Shown: positions 15,913 through 24,630 of the stretch, one piece after another
How positions within the stretch are numbered: the stretch's first letter is position 1
How the letters are laid out: each line of letters begins with the position of its first letter
From: CAWFKW01 sp963816535
Lineage (GTDB): Bacteria > Bacteroidota > Ignavibacteria > Tepidaquicellales > OLB5
Direction of reading: 5' to 3'
DNA length: 64,000 nt
Assembly: GCA_963816535.1 (NCBI GenBank)
Contig: CAWFKW010000006.1
Coordinates: 372,001-436,000 of the forward strand
The notes under the pieces: model-generated
What the model was told of the DNA's origin: nothing
Seen by the model: the letters and a program-made list of their open reading frames with translations, nothing else
The model's database searches: none
Translations under genes and position numbers: made by a program

Positions 15913-16683
15913 ATGGAAGACAAATACAAATACAACGAGCCGATGGTCCGGTTTTACGACGCCATATACGATAAAATGGCGGGCCCGCTTAATAAACATT
16001 TTTATATCGATAAAATGGTTAATGCCAGGGGCCCCGTTCTGGAAATTGGATGCGGAACCGGTAGATTGTTTTGCGAAGCATTAAAACAAGGCGCTGATGT
16101 ATACGGTATTGACCATAGCGAGCTGATGCTCAATGTGCTGAAAAATAAAATCGATGAAAAAGACCATCACCGCGTTAAACTTGTTGATGCGAAGGAATTT
16201 TTTTTATCAGAAAGAAAATATAATTTGATAATAGCTCCGTTCAGAGTGTTCCAGCATATTTATGAAGTTAAGGACCAGATAAGTTTTCTGAAGAATATCA
16301 AAAACAATCTGGCCGAAGGAGGCGAGTTTATTTTTGATGTGTTTAATCCTGATTTGAAAACAATTGCAGTTGGCTACGAAGAAAATCTACAGTGTGAGGC
16401 AGAATATGCGCCGGGTAAAATAATTAAGAGATTTCATAAAGCTGAGCCGGATGTTTTGAACCAGCAGATGCTGATCAATTTTCGATTTGAATGGGATGAA
16501 GATAATGAAACTAAACACGCTGAGTTTTACACTCCAATGCGATACTATTTCAGGTATGAGCTTGAGCATTTGATTGCGCGCTCGGGCTTGAAGATGAAGT
16601 GTATTGATGGGGATTTCGAAGGTAGTGAATTCAGCGCAAAAAGCGCGAATTTTGTCGTTAAATGCGGTATTCAATTCAATTAA
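15913..16683 (+). CDS. Class I SAM-dependent methyltransferase
   Basis: 256 residues. Rossmann-fold methyltransferase of the Methyltransf_25/11 type. The SAM-binding motif I is GPVLEIGCGTGRLFCEA (about 34-50), motif II YGIDHSELML (about 58-67), and the post-motif region IIAPFRVFQHIYEVKDQISF (about 98-117) follows the usual layout. No substrate can be inferred; small-molecule and sugar targets are common in the family. The last 15 codons lie within a 51-bp stretch (16641-16691) that is repeated at 17711-17760, at the end of the following gene. It ends 4 nt before that gene's ATG. Confidence 0.85.
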   Translation: MEDKYKYNEPMVRFYDAIYDKMAGPLNKHFYIDKMVNARGPVLEIGCGTGRLFCEALKQGADVYGIDHSELMLNVLKNKIDEKDHHRVKLVDAKEFFLSERKYNLIIAPFRVFQHIYEVKDQISFLKNIKNNLAEGGEFIFDVFNPDLKTIAVGYEENLQCEAEYAPGKIIKRFHKAEPDVLNQQMLINFRFEWDEDNETKHAEFYTPMRYYFRYELEHLIARSGLKMKCIDGDFEGSEFSAKSANFVVKCGIQFN

Positions 16684-16691
16684 AATCATGA
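16641..16691. repeat. Direct repeat, copy 1 (methyltransferase 3' end and next start codon)
   Basis: 51 bp from AAGCGCGAATTTTG to AAAATCATGA, repeated at 17711-17760 with three substitutions and one indel. It marks the edge of a tandem duplication of about 1.07 kb. Confidence 0.85.
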
Positions 16692-17731
16692 AGACAATTT
16701 CCATAACTGAACTTGATGATTCAGGCTGGAGAGATTATTTCGGTTTAACCCAGGAATTATCCCGCAGATATTACCCGGAGTTTTATGATATTTCAAGAGA
16801 TGTTCATTCATTTAAAAATGAGTTAATGAACGATTATCTTCTGTTGAATAAATTTAATCATCAGCAATATTTAATAATGAACAATGATTCGCCTGTTGGT
16901 TGGTTCAAAACTACGGATTATCCACGGTTGATTGCATGGGATTTTGATGTTTGTTCAGATGAGATCAATGATGACATTTTTCAAATGATAATGAAAAAAG
17001 TTTATGTCGCTTACAATGAGGCAAATTCAAATCATCACGTATATAACTGGGTATATGATAAGCGAAAAATAACGGCGGTGAAAAAGACCGGAGCGTTAAT
17101 CAGCGAGAGATTACTAATCTCGCGTTTGTACAGAAAAGATATGAATATAGAATTGTACAGCGGTATTTCAGATAAACTCGCGCTAGGCATGGATTACAAG
17201 ATATTATATCTTAATAAGTTCCCCGGAGAAATTATACAAAAGCTTCCGGCTTTTTTTAACGAATGTAACAAAGACATAAATACCAGGCGGCCTGACCCTA
17301 TAGAATATATAGACCAGACCGAAGAAGACATCAGGCGCTATATCAATCTTAATACGGGAGTGCATTCGGTCAATCATATTTTAGCGCTGGTTCACAATAC
17401 CGGCGAGCTTGCCGGAGTTTGTTCATTGTTTGAAGATAAGAACAAAGTACGCCGCTTAAGACATACTGGCGGTTTTACCGGAGTCGCCGCAAAATATAGA
17501 GGAAGAGGTTTTGGAAAGTTTATGAAATCATATTTGTATGATAAGCTGATAAAAGATAACGTTTCATTTGAATATGCCTCGACCGATACGATGCCCTGGA
17601 ATATTTACATGTTCAGAATAAATGAAGAACTTGGCTTTAAACCCCACAAGGAAGGATTTGAGTTTAAGCTGAAAAAGGAAGATTTGGAAAAATATTTGGA
17701 GAGCGCCGGAAAGCGCGAATTTTGTTGTTAA
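16688..17731 (+). CDS. GNAT-family acetyltransferase-like protein, tandem copy 1
   Basis: 347 residues from ATG 16688; an upstream in-frame ATG at 16604 lies inside the methyltransferase gene and is not favoured, since the paralogue starts MKKISITEITDS in register with MKTISITELDDS here. The C-terminal GNAT domain (about 220-340) shows the acetyl-CoA loop KYRGRGFGKFMK (about 270-281) and a closing MFRINEELGFKPHKEGFEF. The first half also looks like a degenerate GNAT fold ending LISRLYRKDM, so this is probably a double-GNAT protein. The final residues (AGKREFCC) read through a duplicated piece of the methyltransferase tail in another frame. Substrate unknown. Confidence 0.8.
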   Translation: MKTISITELDDSGWRDYFGLTQELSRRYYPEFYDISRDVHSFKNELMNDYLLLNKFNHQQYLIMNNDSPVGWFKTTDYPRLIAWDFDVCSDEINDDIFQMIMKKVYVAYNEANSNHHVYNWVYDKRKITAVKKTGALISERLLISRLYRKDMNIELYSGISDKLALGMDYKILYLNKFPGEIIQKLPAFFNECNKDINTRRPDPIEYIDQTEEDIRRYINLNTGVHSVNHILALVHNTGELAGVCSLFEDKNKVRRLRHTGGFTGVAAKYRGRGFGKFMKSYLYDKLIKDNVSFEYASTDTMPWNIYMFRINEELGFKPHKEGFEFKLKKEDLEKYLESAGKREFCC

Positions 17732-17760
17732 ATGCAGTATTTAATTCATTAAAATCATGA
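17711..17760. repeat. Direct repeat, copy 2 (end of GNAT copy 1 and start codon of copy 2)
   Basis: Counterpart of 16641-16691. In this copy the sequence codes the last codons of GNAT copy 1 in a different frame, then the intergenic spacer. Confidence 0.85.
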
Positions 17761-18782
17761 AAAAAATATCAATAACAGAAATAACAGACTCACAATGGCA
17801 CAAATATTTTGAGCTTATGCAGAAATTGAACAGAAAATACGCGCCGGATTTTTACCGTCCGGAGGACTCATGGCAGGAATTTAAAAAAGAAAAATTAAAG
17901 ATGCATGATAAGCATCATCCGTTCGATCATGTGGAGAATATATTATTTGACGACGAATTCACTAAAGCCGTTGCCTTTTGCAGCCATACTAATTATAAAG
18001 AAATTCTTGGCTGTAGTTTTGACGTGGATGCGGATGTAATCAGCGATAAATTCATGCATTTTATAATGCAGGGTATATATCAGGCTTTGATAAGCATTGA
18101 TGAAGATGTGGCAGCGCATTGCTGGTATTTTAACGAAAGAAGAATAAACGCGCTGAATATGATCGGAGCCGAAATAATTGATAAACACCTTATGTCAAGA
18201 ATTTACCGTAAGGACATGGATGTTAATTTTTACAGGGGTATTGTAAATAAATATAAACCTGACACGGAATTCAAACTGAAATATTTTCAGAAACATCCAA
18301 TGGAATTAATTTCATGGATTGTAAAATTTATAAACGAATCGCACCGCGCTATCAATGCGTTGAATCATTACAAAATTCCGCTCAAAGATCAGACTGAAGA
18401 AGAGATCAGAAGGTATATGAATATTAATGATGATAATCTACATGAACTTATTATGTTCGATAAACATGATGAAATAGCCGGAATCTGTGAAATAAATGTG
18501 GATAATTTTGGCGGCAAAAGACTGCGGCAGGGATTAACCGCCGTTTCCGAAAAATACCGCGGCAGGGGATTCGGGAAATTCCTGAAAGCAAGTTTATATG
18601 CAAAAGCGCTTGAAAAAAATTTTGATTTCGACTTCATTCAAACCGATACTATGCCGTGGAATAAATATATGTATAGGATAAATGAAGAGCTCGGATTTAA
18701 GCCATACAAAGAAGGATTTGAGTTTAGGTTAACAAAAGAATTCCTGGAAAACTATTTAAATGTACATGAACCTGTTGCATGA
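17757..18782 (+). CDS. GNAT-family acetyltransferase-like protein, tandem copy 2
   Basis: 341 residues, paralogous to the preceding gene over its whole length. Identity looks modest in the N-terminal half and high in the C-terminal GNAT domain: EKYRGRGFGKFLKASLYAKA, then TDTMPWNKYMYRINEELGFK in both. As in copy 1, the acetyl-CoA loop R-G-R-G-F-G is intact. The shared DTMPWN motif before the last strand is specific to this pair and may mark the substrate pocket. Its natural C-terminus (LNVHEPVA) differs from that of copy 1. Confidence 0.8.
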   Translation: MKKISITEITDSQWHKYFELMQKLNRKYAPDFYRPEDSWQEFKKEKLKMHDKHHPFDHVENILFDDEFTKAVAFCSHTNYKEILGCSFDVDADVISDKFMHFIMQGIYQALISIDEDVAAHCWYFNERRINALNMIGAEIIDKHLMSRIYRKDMDVNFYRGIVNKYKPDTEFKLKYFQKHPMELISWIVKFINESHRAINALNHYKIPLKDQTEEEIRRYMNINDDNLHELIMFDKHDEIAGICEINVDNFGGKRLRQGLTAVSEKYRGRGFGKFLKASLYAKALEKNFDFDFIQTDTMPWNKYMYRINEELGFKPYKEGFEFRLTKEFLENYLNVHEPVA

Positions 18783-18807
18783 TAAAATACACACTGTAAA
18801 ATATTGT

Positions 18808-18912
18808 TAGCTCCGTTAGGAGCGATATATTTGTAGAAACCTATAATAAATTTTTTAGCTCCTTTAGGAGCGACATATAAAATGGATTCCCCCGCCTGCA
18901 AGCAGGCAGGGG
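18808..18912. repeat. Two TAGCTCC-GGAGCGA elements and a CCTGC-GCAGG hairpin
   Basis: TAGCTCCGTTAGGAGCGATA with TATTTGTAGAAA at 18808-18839, and TAGCTCCTTTAGGAGCGACA at 18856-18875: two copies of a short palindrome with the loop altered. CCCGCCTGCAAGCAGGCAGG follows at about 18890-18909. Confidence 0.7.
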
Positions 18913-18936
18913 CGTCCGCAGGAATGGGATCTATTA

Positions 18937-20016
18937 TTGAATAAACTAAATAAGTACGGCTGGAATGATTTTTTTGAAGCGCTGTTTGCTGAATATGCGC
19001 CGGGCGGACTTAGAGCCGCGCGGGTAGCGGTCGAACACCGCAATTATTATGAACTGTATTCGGAACTTGGTGATATTACCGCTGATAAATCCGGGAAACT
19101 GTTTTATAATACGGAAAATGATTATAATTTACCTGCTGTTGGCGATTGGGTTGTAATTCGCCCCATCCCAAATGAAAAGAAAGCGGTTATTGAAGCGGTG
19201 CTTGAGAGAAAGACAAAATTTTCACGTAAGCAGGCAGGGGCTAAGACTGAAGAGCAGGTTATTGCCGCTAATATCGATGTGGCGTTTATAATGAGTTCGC
19301 TTAACCAGGACCTGAATCCGCGCCGCATTGAAAGATATCTTACTCTAGCATGGGATAATAACGTAAAACCAGTGATTGTACTCAACAAAGCTGACCTTTG
19401 TAAATTCACTGATGAAACCAAATCAGAAGCGGAAGAAATATCTTTTGGAACGCCGGTGCACACAATAAGCGCGCTGAACAATATTGGACTCAACGAGCTT
19501 AAACAATACTTTGAAGGCAATAAAACCGTTGCTGTGATTGGTTCCTCAGGAGTAGGGAAGTCAACCTTAATAAACAGATTGTGCGATGTGACAAAAATGA
19601 AGGTTAGCGATATAAGTCTGTATAAAGATAAAGGCAGGCATACAACATCCCACCGCGAATTAACTATTGTGCCTGATGGCGGGTTAATTATTGATACACC
19701 AGGTATGCGCGAAATTCAATTATGGGAAGGCAGCGACGGGCTTGACGAAACATTTGAAGATATTGAAGCGCTTGTGCTGCAATGCAAGTTCACCGATTGC
19801 AAGCATGAATCCGAGCCCGGCTGCGCCGTTAAAGAAGCTCTGCGTACAGGTGTTATTGATGAACTCCGTTTAAAAAGTTATAAAAAATTACTGAATGAAA
19901 TAAAATTCTTTGAGGGCAAACAAAACAAAAAAGCGCAGCTCGATGAAAAGAAGAAGTGGAAAAAGATTACAAGCGAGGGCAAGAAAAAGAATGAACTGAA
20001 ATATGGAAGAGATTAA
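18937..20016 (+). CDS. rsgA: Ribosome small-subunit-dependent GTPase RsgA
   Basis: 359 residues. Circularly permuted GTPase that acts in late 30S subunit maturation. An N-terminal OB-fold (about 35-95, GDWVVIRPIPNEKKAVIEAV) precedes the G domain. Motifs occur in permuted order: NKAD (150-153, G4), then GSSGVGKST (202-210, G1/P-loop), then DTPGMRE (253-259, G3). The C-terminal zinc knuckle is Cys283, Cys288, His290, Cys296. The best start is TTG at 18937, since no ATG sits upstream in frame before the repeats. Its last 14 nt overlap the next gene. Confidence 0.93.
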   Translation: MNKLNKYGWNDFFEALFAEYAPGGLRAARVAVEHRNYYELYSELGDITADKSGKLFYNTENDYNLPAVGDWVVIRPIPNEKKAVIEAVLERKTKFSRKQAGAKTEEQVIAANIDVAFIMSSLNQDLNPRRIERYLTLAWDNNVKPVIVLNKADLCKFTDETKSEAEEISFGTPVHTISALNNIGLNELKQYFEGNKTVAVIGSSGVGKSTLINRLCDVTKMKVSDISLYKDKGRHTTSHRELTIVPDGGLIIDTPGMREIQLWEGSDGLDETFEDIEALVLQCKFTDCKHESEPGCAVKEALRTGVIDELRLKSYKKLLNEIKFFEGKQNKKAQLDEKKKWKKITSEGKKKNELKYGRD

Positions 20017-20482
20017 TATAAAAAGAACATTTGATATTAAAGATGCTTCTGTAATTCATTCCATTCTATACGACGCATTTAAATACATTGAACCTTTATA
20101 TACAAAAGAAGCATTTGAAGCTACAGTTGTTAGTATATCAGATCTTGAGCGAAGAATAAAAAATCATGAATATGACGTTTTAATTGCTCATTTTAATAAT
20201 GAAGCTGCGGGAACCGCTTCATTAAAACTGGATGGGGCGCATAACCTTTATTTGATGAGCATGGCAGTGGCGCCGAAGTTTCATGGAAAAGGATTGGGCA
20301 ATGCAATTCTTAAAGAAGTTCAAAAAATAGCTCTGCACAGAGACTGTTTGACAATATCGCTTGAAACATCAGAGCCCTTAAAAAACGCAATAAGATTATA
20401 TGAAAAGTTTGGATTTAAGAGAACAGGGATGAAAAGAGATTATCATGGAGTGACCATATTCGAAATGGTTAAACAAATTTAA
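20003..20482 (+). CDS. GNAT-family N-acetyltransferase
   Basis: 159 residues, a single complete GNAT domain. The acetyl-CoA-binding loop is SMAVAPKFHGKGLGNAILKE (about 90-109), and the last motif is AIRLYEKFGFKRTGM. The start overlaps the rsgA stop by 14 nt, so the two are translationally coupled. Closest in look to RimI-like or small-molecule acetyltransferases; the substrate cannot be set. Coupling to rsgA might hint at a ribosomal or translation-factor target, but this is a guess. Confidence 0.85.
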   Translation: MEEINIKRTFDIKDASVIHSILYDAFKYIEPLYTKEAFEATVVSISDLERRIKNHEYDVLIAHFNNEAAGTASLKLDGAHNLYLMSMAVAPKFHGKGLGNAILKEVQKIALHRDCLTISLETSEPLKNAIRLYEKFGFKRTGMKRDYHGVTIFEMVKQI

Positions 20483-20560
20483 TAAAAATTCATTCTGTCC
20501 TATCCAAGTTGATTTGTTCGTTATAATGTAAAAGATTCTATAACTATTTCAAACACAACC

Positions 20561-21049
20561 ATGAGCGCAAATCCGTCAATTTCACCGATTAATACACAAT
20601 TTGAGCTTCAAACAAGGCTTTTTAACAACTGCCTTGAAGGATTTTCAAAAGATTACAACAAACAGCCTAACCAAACAACCAACCACGCAGCGTGGCTAGC
20701 AGGACATATCATATTCGCAAGGATTAACATTGCCAATTTAATAGGAATGAATATTCCAAATCCATACGATGAGCTTTACGCTAATTTCAAACCGCTTGAA
20801 ACCGGCAGTAAATATCCCGACGTTTCGGATGCAGCAAAAAACTGGAATGAACTCTCAGAAAAATTTATGGCTAAGCTAAATATTTTAACTGAAGATGATT
20901 TGAAAAAAGAATCACCTCTTAAATTACCTGTTAATGACGGAACAATGAGAGGCGCTCTTTCATTCTTCGCGCATCATGAAGCGTATCATATCGGCCAGCT
21001 CGGACTTGTCCGCCGTTACCACGGTTATGACGGAATGACGTACAAATAA
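20561..21049 (+). CDS. DinB-family metal-dependent protein
   Basis: 162 residues forming the four-helix bundle of the DinB/YfiT family, whose members include thiol-S-transferases using mycothiol, bacillithiol or other cofactors. The metal-binding His triad is visible: His49 in NHAAWLAGHIIFAR, and His139 and His143 in FAHHEAYHIGQLGL. No partner enzyme next to it suggests a substrate. The start ATG follows a short AT-rich spacer after the GNAT gene. Confidence 0.85.
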   Translation: MSANPSISPINTQFELQTRLFNNCLEGFSKDYNKQPNQTTNHAAWLAGHIIFARINIANLIGMNIPNPYDELYANFKPLETGSKYPDVSDAAKNWNELSEKFMAKLNILTEDDLKKESPLKLPVNDGTMRGALSFFAHHEAYHIGQLGLVRRYHGYDGMTYK

Positions 21050-21057
21050 GCAATTAC

Positions 21058-21511
21058 TAATTTACTAGTAATTACTAATGACTAATTACCGGAACATTTA
21101 GCTTGTCAGGGCTAAAGCCCGAAATTCTATAAATTCTTTAACCCCGACCTGAAGGTCGGGGCTATTGAAAAAAAATATTCTAACCTTGCTTTTAGAACTG
21201 GAATAATTGCCACGAGCTTTAGCTCGTGGATAATAATATGGATAACAAAACGGCTTAAGCCAATAACTTACGGACAAAAAGTCGGAAGTATTTTAACTAA
21301 CTCGACCTAAGCAAATAGTCGGAGCTATTGAAAAAAATATTCTAACCCCGCTCTTTAGAGCGGGGAATAAGAGGATTGAAGAAAAAGGACTTTAGTCCTG
21401 ATTGTGAAATTTTGTTTTTTGTTAAGTGAAACGTAAGTCCGGGCGCTTGCCCGCCTATGAAGGGCTGCTCGAATTCGACGTCTGCCCCAGACATGCTTCG
21501 AGTTACTGATA
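21058..21511. repeat. Repeat island downstream of the DinB gene
   Basis: No gene in 21050-21579. It contains TAATTACTAATTTACTAGTA-type simple repeats (about 21051-21085), AGGGCTAAAGCCCG, CCCCGACCTGAAGGTCGGGG (about 21144), CCACGAGCTTTAGCTCGTGG (21210-21229), a second GTCGG-GAGCTATTGAAAAAAAT unit, CCCCGCTCTTTAGAGCGGGG (about 21346), AGGACTTTAGTCCTGA (about 21387) and the 75-bp element at 21437-21511 shared with 15586-15660. The element list mirrors the island at 15519-15912. Confidence 0.75.
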
Positions 21512-21547
21512 AAGAATGTGACTGGGAAACAGTCTAAACAAATTTAT

Positions 21548-21555
21548 TATATTTG
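21548..21555 (+). promoter_or_regulatory. -7 box (TATATTTG) of the SRPBCC gene
   Basis: Matches TAnnTTTG 25 nt upstream of the ATG at 21580. No TTG lies at the expected upstream distance. It supports the 21580 start over the TTG codon at 21553. Confidence 0.4.
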
Positions 21556-21579
21556 CATAATATTATATCAATTAAAAAT

Positions 21580-21972
21580 ATGAAAACAAAGAATCTTAAA
21601 CAATCTGTAAGTTTTAAGGCAAAACCTTTGGAGGTTTACAGCGCTTTGATGGAGTCAAAAAAACATGCAAAGTTCAGCGGCGCGCCGGCAAAGATAAGCC
21701 CTAAGGTGGGCGGAAAATTCACCGCCTATGACGGCTATATTAACGGAGAAAATCTTGAACTTGTAAAAGATAAGAAAATTGTGCAAACGTGGCATGCGGC
21801 AAGCTGGCCGGAAGGACACTTTTCAAAAGTAACTTTTAATTTCAAACCGTTTGAAGGCGGTACAAAGCTTTTGTTCTTTCATACCGGAATTCCTGATACA
21901 GCGTACGAATCAATTAAAAAGGGATGGTATGAGCATTACTGGGAGCTGATGAAGAAGATGCTGGATAATTAA
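21580..21972 (+). CDS. SRPBCC/AHSA1-type START-fold protein
   Basis: 130 residues from ATG 21580 (MKTKNLKQSVSFKAKPLEVY). An upstream TTG at 21553 would add nine residues but overlaps the predicted -7 box. The sequence follows the AHSA1 (Aha1 C-terminal-like) pattern: PLEVYSALMESKKHAKFSGA, GGKFTAYDGYINGENLEL, IVQTWHAASWPEGHFSKVTF and the closing GWYEHYWELMKKML. Such proteins bind hydrophobic ligands or act as Hsp90-like co-chaperone modules; no specific ligand can be proposed. It converges with the S41 peptidase gene, whose stop is 27 bp away. Confidence 0.82.
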   Translation: MKTKNLKQSVSFKAKPLEVYSALMESKKHAKFSGAPAKISPKVGGKFTAYDGYINGENLELVKDKKIVQTWHAASWPEGHFSKVTFNFKPFEGGTKLLFFHTGIPDTAYESIKKGWYEHYWELMKKMLDN

Positions 21973-21998
21973 TTCCAGGATCGTCCCGCGTTTGGTTT

Positions 21999-23342
21999 TT
22001 AGTTTGTTCTTTTGGACCTGTCCGCGTGTCCGTCGTCGTAAATCCCTAGCAGACCCGTAGTTTTGCCTTTTGAATCCTTAAGAAAAATAATTCTGAATGA
22101 GTCGAGTTCATCGAACATAAACGTATCTTCGGCCATTGGGGTCATGCGGAACTTCGCGTTTCCTTTTCGCTGGTAATAAAGAGCGCCATTTTCATAAGTA
22201 ATCGTCCTGTCTTCATAAACGCCGGCATAATTCCTGAGGCCCGCCTCGTTAATCTCAGGCGGATTCAGAGCGCCCTCCAGCGATTCGGCCATCCATTTCA
22301 AATGCGTTATTTCTTTTTCATCGGTGCAATTATCTGAAATTTGACGAAGCGCCAATATCTCTGCCTGTTCCAGCGCTTTATCCGAATTTATCTGCAGATC
22401 GGGCTGAACCCCCGCTCCTTCCCAGTTTGTTTTGGTTATGGGGTTTACCGCTCTTCCTTTTGGAACGAACATTACAAATCCCGAGCCAAGAGATTGCACT
22501 CCGCCTGAATTGGCGCCGCCCCGCGTTGGCTCCCCGACTATTGTTGCGCGGTTCAGCTCTTTTAAGTCGTATGCGAATTCTTCAGCGGCTGAAAAAGTGT
22601 ACGGACTTGTCAACACGTATACAGGCTTATCCGGCATTCTCCTGCCGGAAATATCGGGCAGCGTCCAATATTCCTCTATGATGTTATCGCGCGATACTAT
22701 GTCATTCAGATGCACGGGCTCAGCGCCGAACAGATAACTGCAGATAAGCCTTACGCCGTAAGGCGAGCCGCCTCCGTTCTTGCGGAGGTCTATAATTATC
22801 GCGTCTGAATTAGACAAAAATTCCATTACCGATTCAACCGTTTCATTTGATTCTTCAGGCGCCGCAAAGCTCCTGATATCTATATACCCGATGTTGCCTC
22901 CCAGCCGCTCAACTCTCTTAAAACCGTAGTTGTCTTTTTTCATTTCATCGGATTTTTCCCTGTTATTGCCGCTTTTGTCGCTCTCTTCATTGACGTTATT
23001 CACATTTTCAGGGTCATAACTTACGGCAAGATGCTTATCTCTGCAAACGCTTCTGAGGGCGCCGGTCAGCGAGTCTGCAAATTGGGACGGGTCATTTATA
23101 CGTCCAAAATAATTGTTCCTGAGGCAGGCTTTTAAATAATCGCTCATCAGCTTACCTTCGGTTGGAAGCACATAGCTGTCTTTCATTATATTCGAGATCT
23201 CTGTTACAATCTTAGTTTTGACGTCGGAAGTGAGCGAACCGTTTTTTGATGTCTGTGAGAATGAGCCTGCGGATAGAAAAACGAAGATAAGGATAATGGT
23301 TGTATTTAACAATTTTAATTTTGTTAAGCCATTACATTTCAT
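21999..23342 (-). CDS. Exported S41-family serine peptidase, paralogue 1
   Basis: 447 residues. Signal peptide about 1-30 (FLSAGSFSQ). A helical N-terminal segment (about 38-105) precedes an S41 core: GNIGYIDIRSFAAPEE, DAIIIDLRKNGGGSPYGVRL, and TSPYTFSAAEEFAYDLK with catalytic Ser251, then GEPTRGGANSGG and VFVPKGRAVNP. This is the Tricorn/IRBP-like branch without a PDZ domain, not classical CtpA. A C-terminal beta-rich tail ends GIYDDGHADRSKRTN. A close paralogue at 27756-29114 ends MYDDGHTDESARTN. Likely periplasmic; substrate unknown. Confidence 0.87.
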   Translation of the reverse strand: MKCNGLTKLKLLNTTIILIFVFLSAGSFSQTSKNGSLTSDVKTKIVTEISNIMKDSYVLPTEGKLMSDYLKACLRNNYFGRINDPSQFADSLTGALRSVCRDKHLAVSYDPENVNNVNEESDKSGNNREKSDEMKKDNYGFKRVERLGGNIGYIDIRSFAAPEESNETVESVMEFLSNSDAIIIDLRKNGGGSPYGVRLICSYLFGAEPVHLNDIVSRDNIIEEYWTLPDISGRRMPDKPVYVLTSPYTFSAAEEFAYDLKELNRATIVGEPTRGGANSGGVQSLGSGFVMFVPKGRAVNPITKTNWEGAGVQPDLQINSDKALEQAEILALRQISDNCTDEKEITHLKWMAESLEGALNPPEINEAGLRNYAGVYEDRTITYENGALYYQRKGNAKFRMTPMAEDTFMFDELDSFRIIFLKDSKGKTTGLLGIYDDGHADRSKRTN

Positions 23343-23598
23343 TTATTTAAAACCTCGTTTTATTTTATGAAAACATCATAAATGAAGCGGGTATTTTAAT
23401 CTAAACTATTTTTCAAAAGGGATACGTTAAATAATTCATACGTATCAAAGAAGGGAAGCATATCAGAGGTGAACCTCCGCCAATTTCTCATACGCGCACA
23501 GTAAGTTAACGATAGTTGATTGAAAAGACAATCCAACAATTCGCGGAGCAGGTTATGAGCGGAGCTTCGGATGAAGAATAAATATTTCTTAGGATTGA

Positions 23599-24507
23599 TT
23601 ACTTGTTCTCATTTTTCCTGGTGTACAGGAAATCGTATTCTGTTTTCCATGTGGCGCCGCCATCGGACGAAAGCTCGGAGAATTGCCTCACCTGGTTATC
23701 GCCGAGGTTGAAAAAGGTCAGCCTTCTCATGTTCTGCGAGCCGTCTTTCGATATGACATTCTCAGTGTGAAACTGCATTTTGCCGTCATTATAAATGCCA
23801 TCAATGAAATCAGCGGCTTTTCCGTTATCATCTACCCAGTTCTGTTTCCATTTCTTTGTTACTGCGTCATACGAATTGAAACTCTTTCCCTGCCGGCCGG
23901 ACATGCCTGTCCAGTTTTCAAGTATTACGCAGCCGTCCAATATAAGCTGTATGCTGCTTTCGCCAACCTTATACCCGCCGGAAGTTACAGTCCATTCGCC
24001 AATCCAAAAATCGAATTGCCTGTACTCATCATTTGAAGTACATGGCTCTGCGTTTGCCTTTGCTCTTTTCACAAGCTCATTGAACTTCGGTTCTTCGCGG
24101 ATTGATTTCAGGTCATCGTCCGATCCCATGCCTTTGTAGTCGGAAAAACCGTTTTCAATGCTCTTATCCAGCCACATAAATGCATAGTCTTTCTGGCCGT
24201 CAAGGCAGTAAGCGGTTGCAAGATTATACATCACGACCGGGTTAGCGCCTATTTGGACCGCTTTGGCATACAGTTTAATTGCATCGTCGTAATTTCCAAG
24301 CTTCTGGCTGCAAACTCCCGCACGAAAAAGAAGTCTGCCGCTTTCAGGGGAGCTTTTGATGAGCTCAGTGTAAATAACAAACGCCGACTGCCAATCGGCT
24401 TTCAAATATGCCGTATCCGCTTTGGCGGTCAATACGGAGTTATCCTGCGAATGTGTAGAAACTGCGTTAAATATGAGAATGATCAATATGAATCTTGCCT
24501 GTTTCAT
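23599..24507 (-). CDS. Exported TPR protein with C-terminal beta domain
   Basis: 302 residues. Signal peptide about 1-20 (FNAVSTHSQ). TPR-like helices span about 28-130 (DWQSAFVIYTELIKSSPESG, NYDDAIKLYAKAVQIGANPV, DYAFMWLDKSIENGF). Residues about 160-300 form a separate beta domain (FDFWIGEWTVTSGGYKVGES, NWTGMSGRQGKSFNSYDAVT), resembling DUF1579-like lipocalin folds. It lies between the two S41 peptidase genes on the same strand. Function unknown; TPR suggests protein binding. Confidence 0.75.
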   Translation of the reverse strand: MKQARFILIILIFNAVSTHSQDNSVLTAKADTAYLKADWQSAFVIYTELIKSSPESGRLLFRAGVCSQKLGNYDDAIKLYAKAVQIGANPVVMYNLATAYCLDGQKDYAFMWLDKSIENGFSDYKGMGSDDDLKSIREEPKFNELVKRAKANAEPCTSNDEYRQFDFWIGEWTVTSGGYKVGESSIQLILDGCVILENWTGMSGRQGKSFNSYDAVTKKWKQNWVDDNGKAADFIDGIYNDGKMQFHTENVISKDGSQNMRRLTFFNLGDNQVRQFSELSSDGGATWKTEYDFLYTRKNENK

Positions 24508-24630
24508 TTACCTAATTATAATTTAAGAAAAAGCTGAGCTCTTTGAATGCCGCTTTCCCGGTTCACGGGAACCCGGCTGCCCTCGTTTCAAAGCGGCTCA
24601 GCTTAAGATGAGAACCATATATTAAAGAGA

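Noticed and set aside
10896..18782. Defence island or prophage
   Set aside because: No integrase, nuclease, toxin-antitoxin or phage structural genes; the exporter, methyltransferase and GNAT genes have ordinary homologues.
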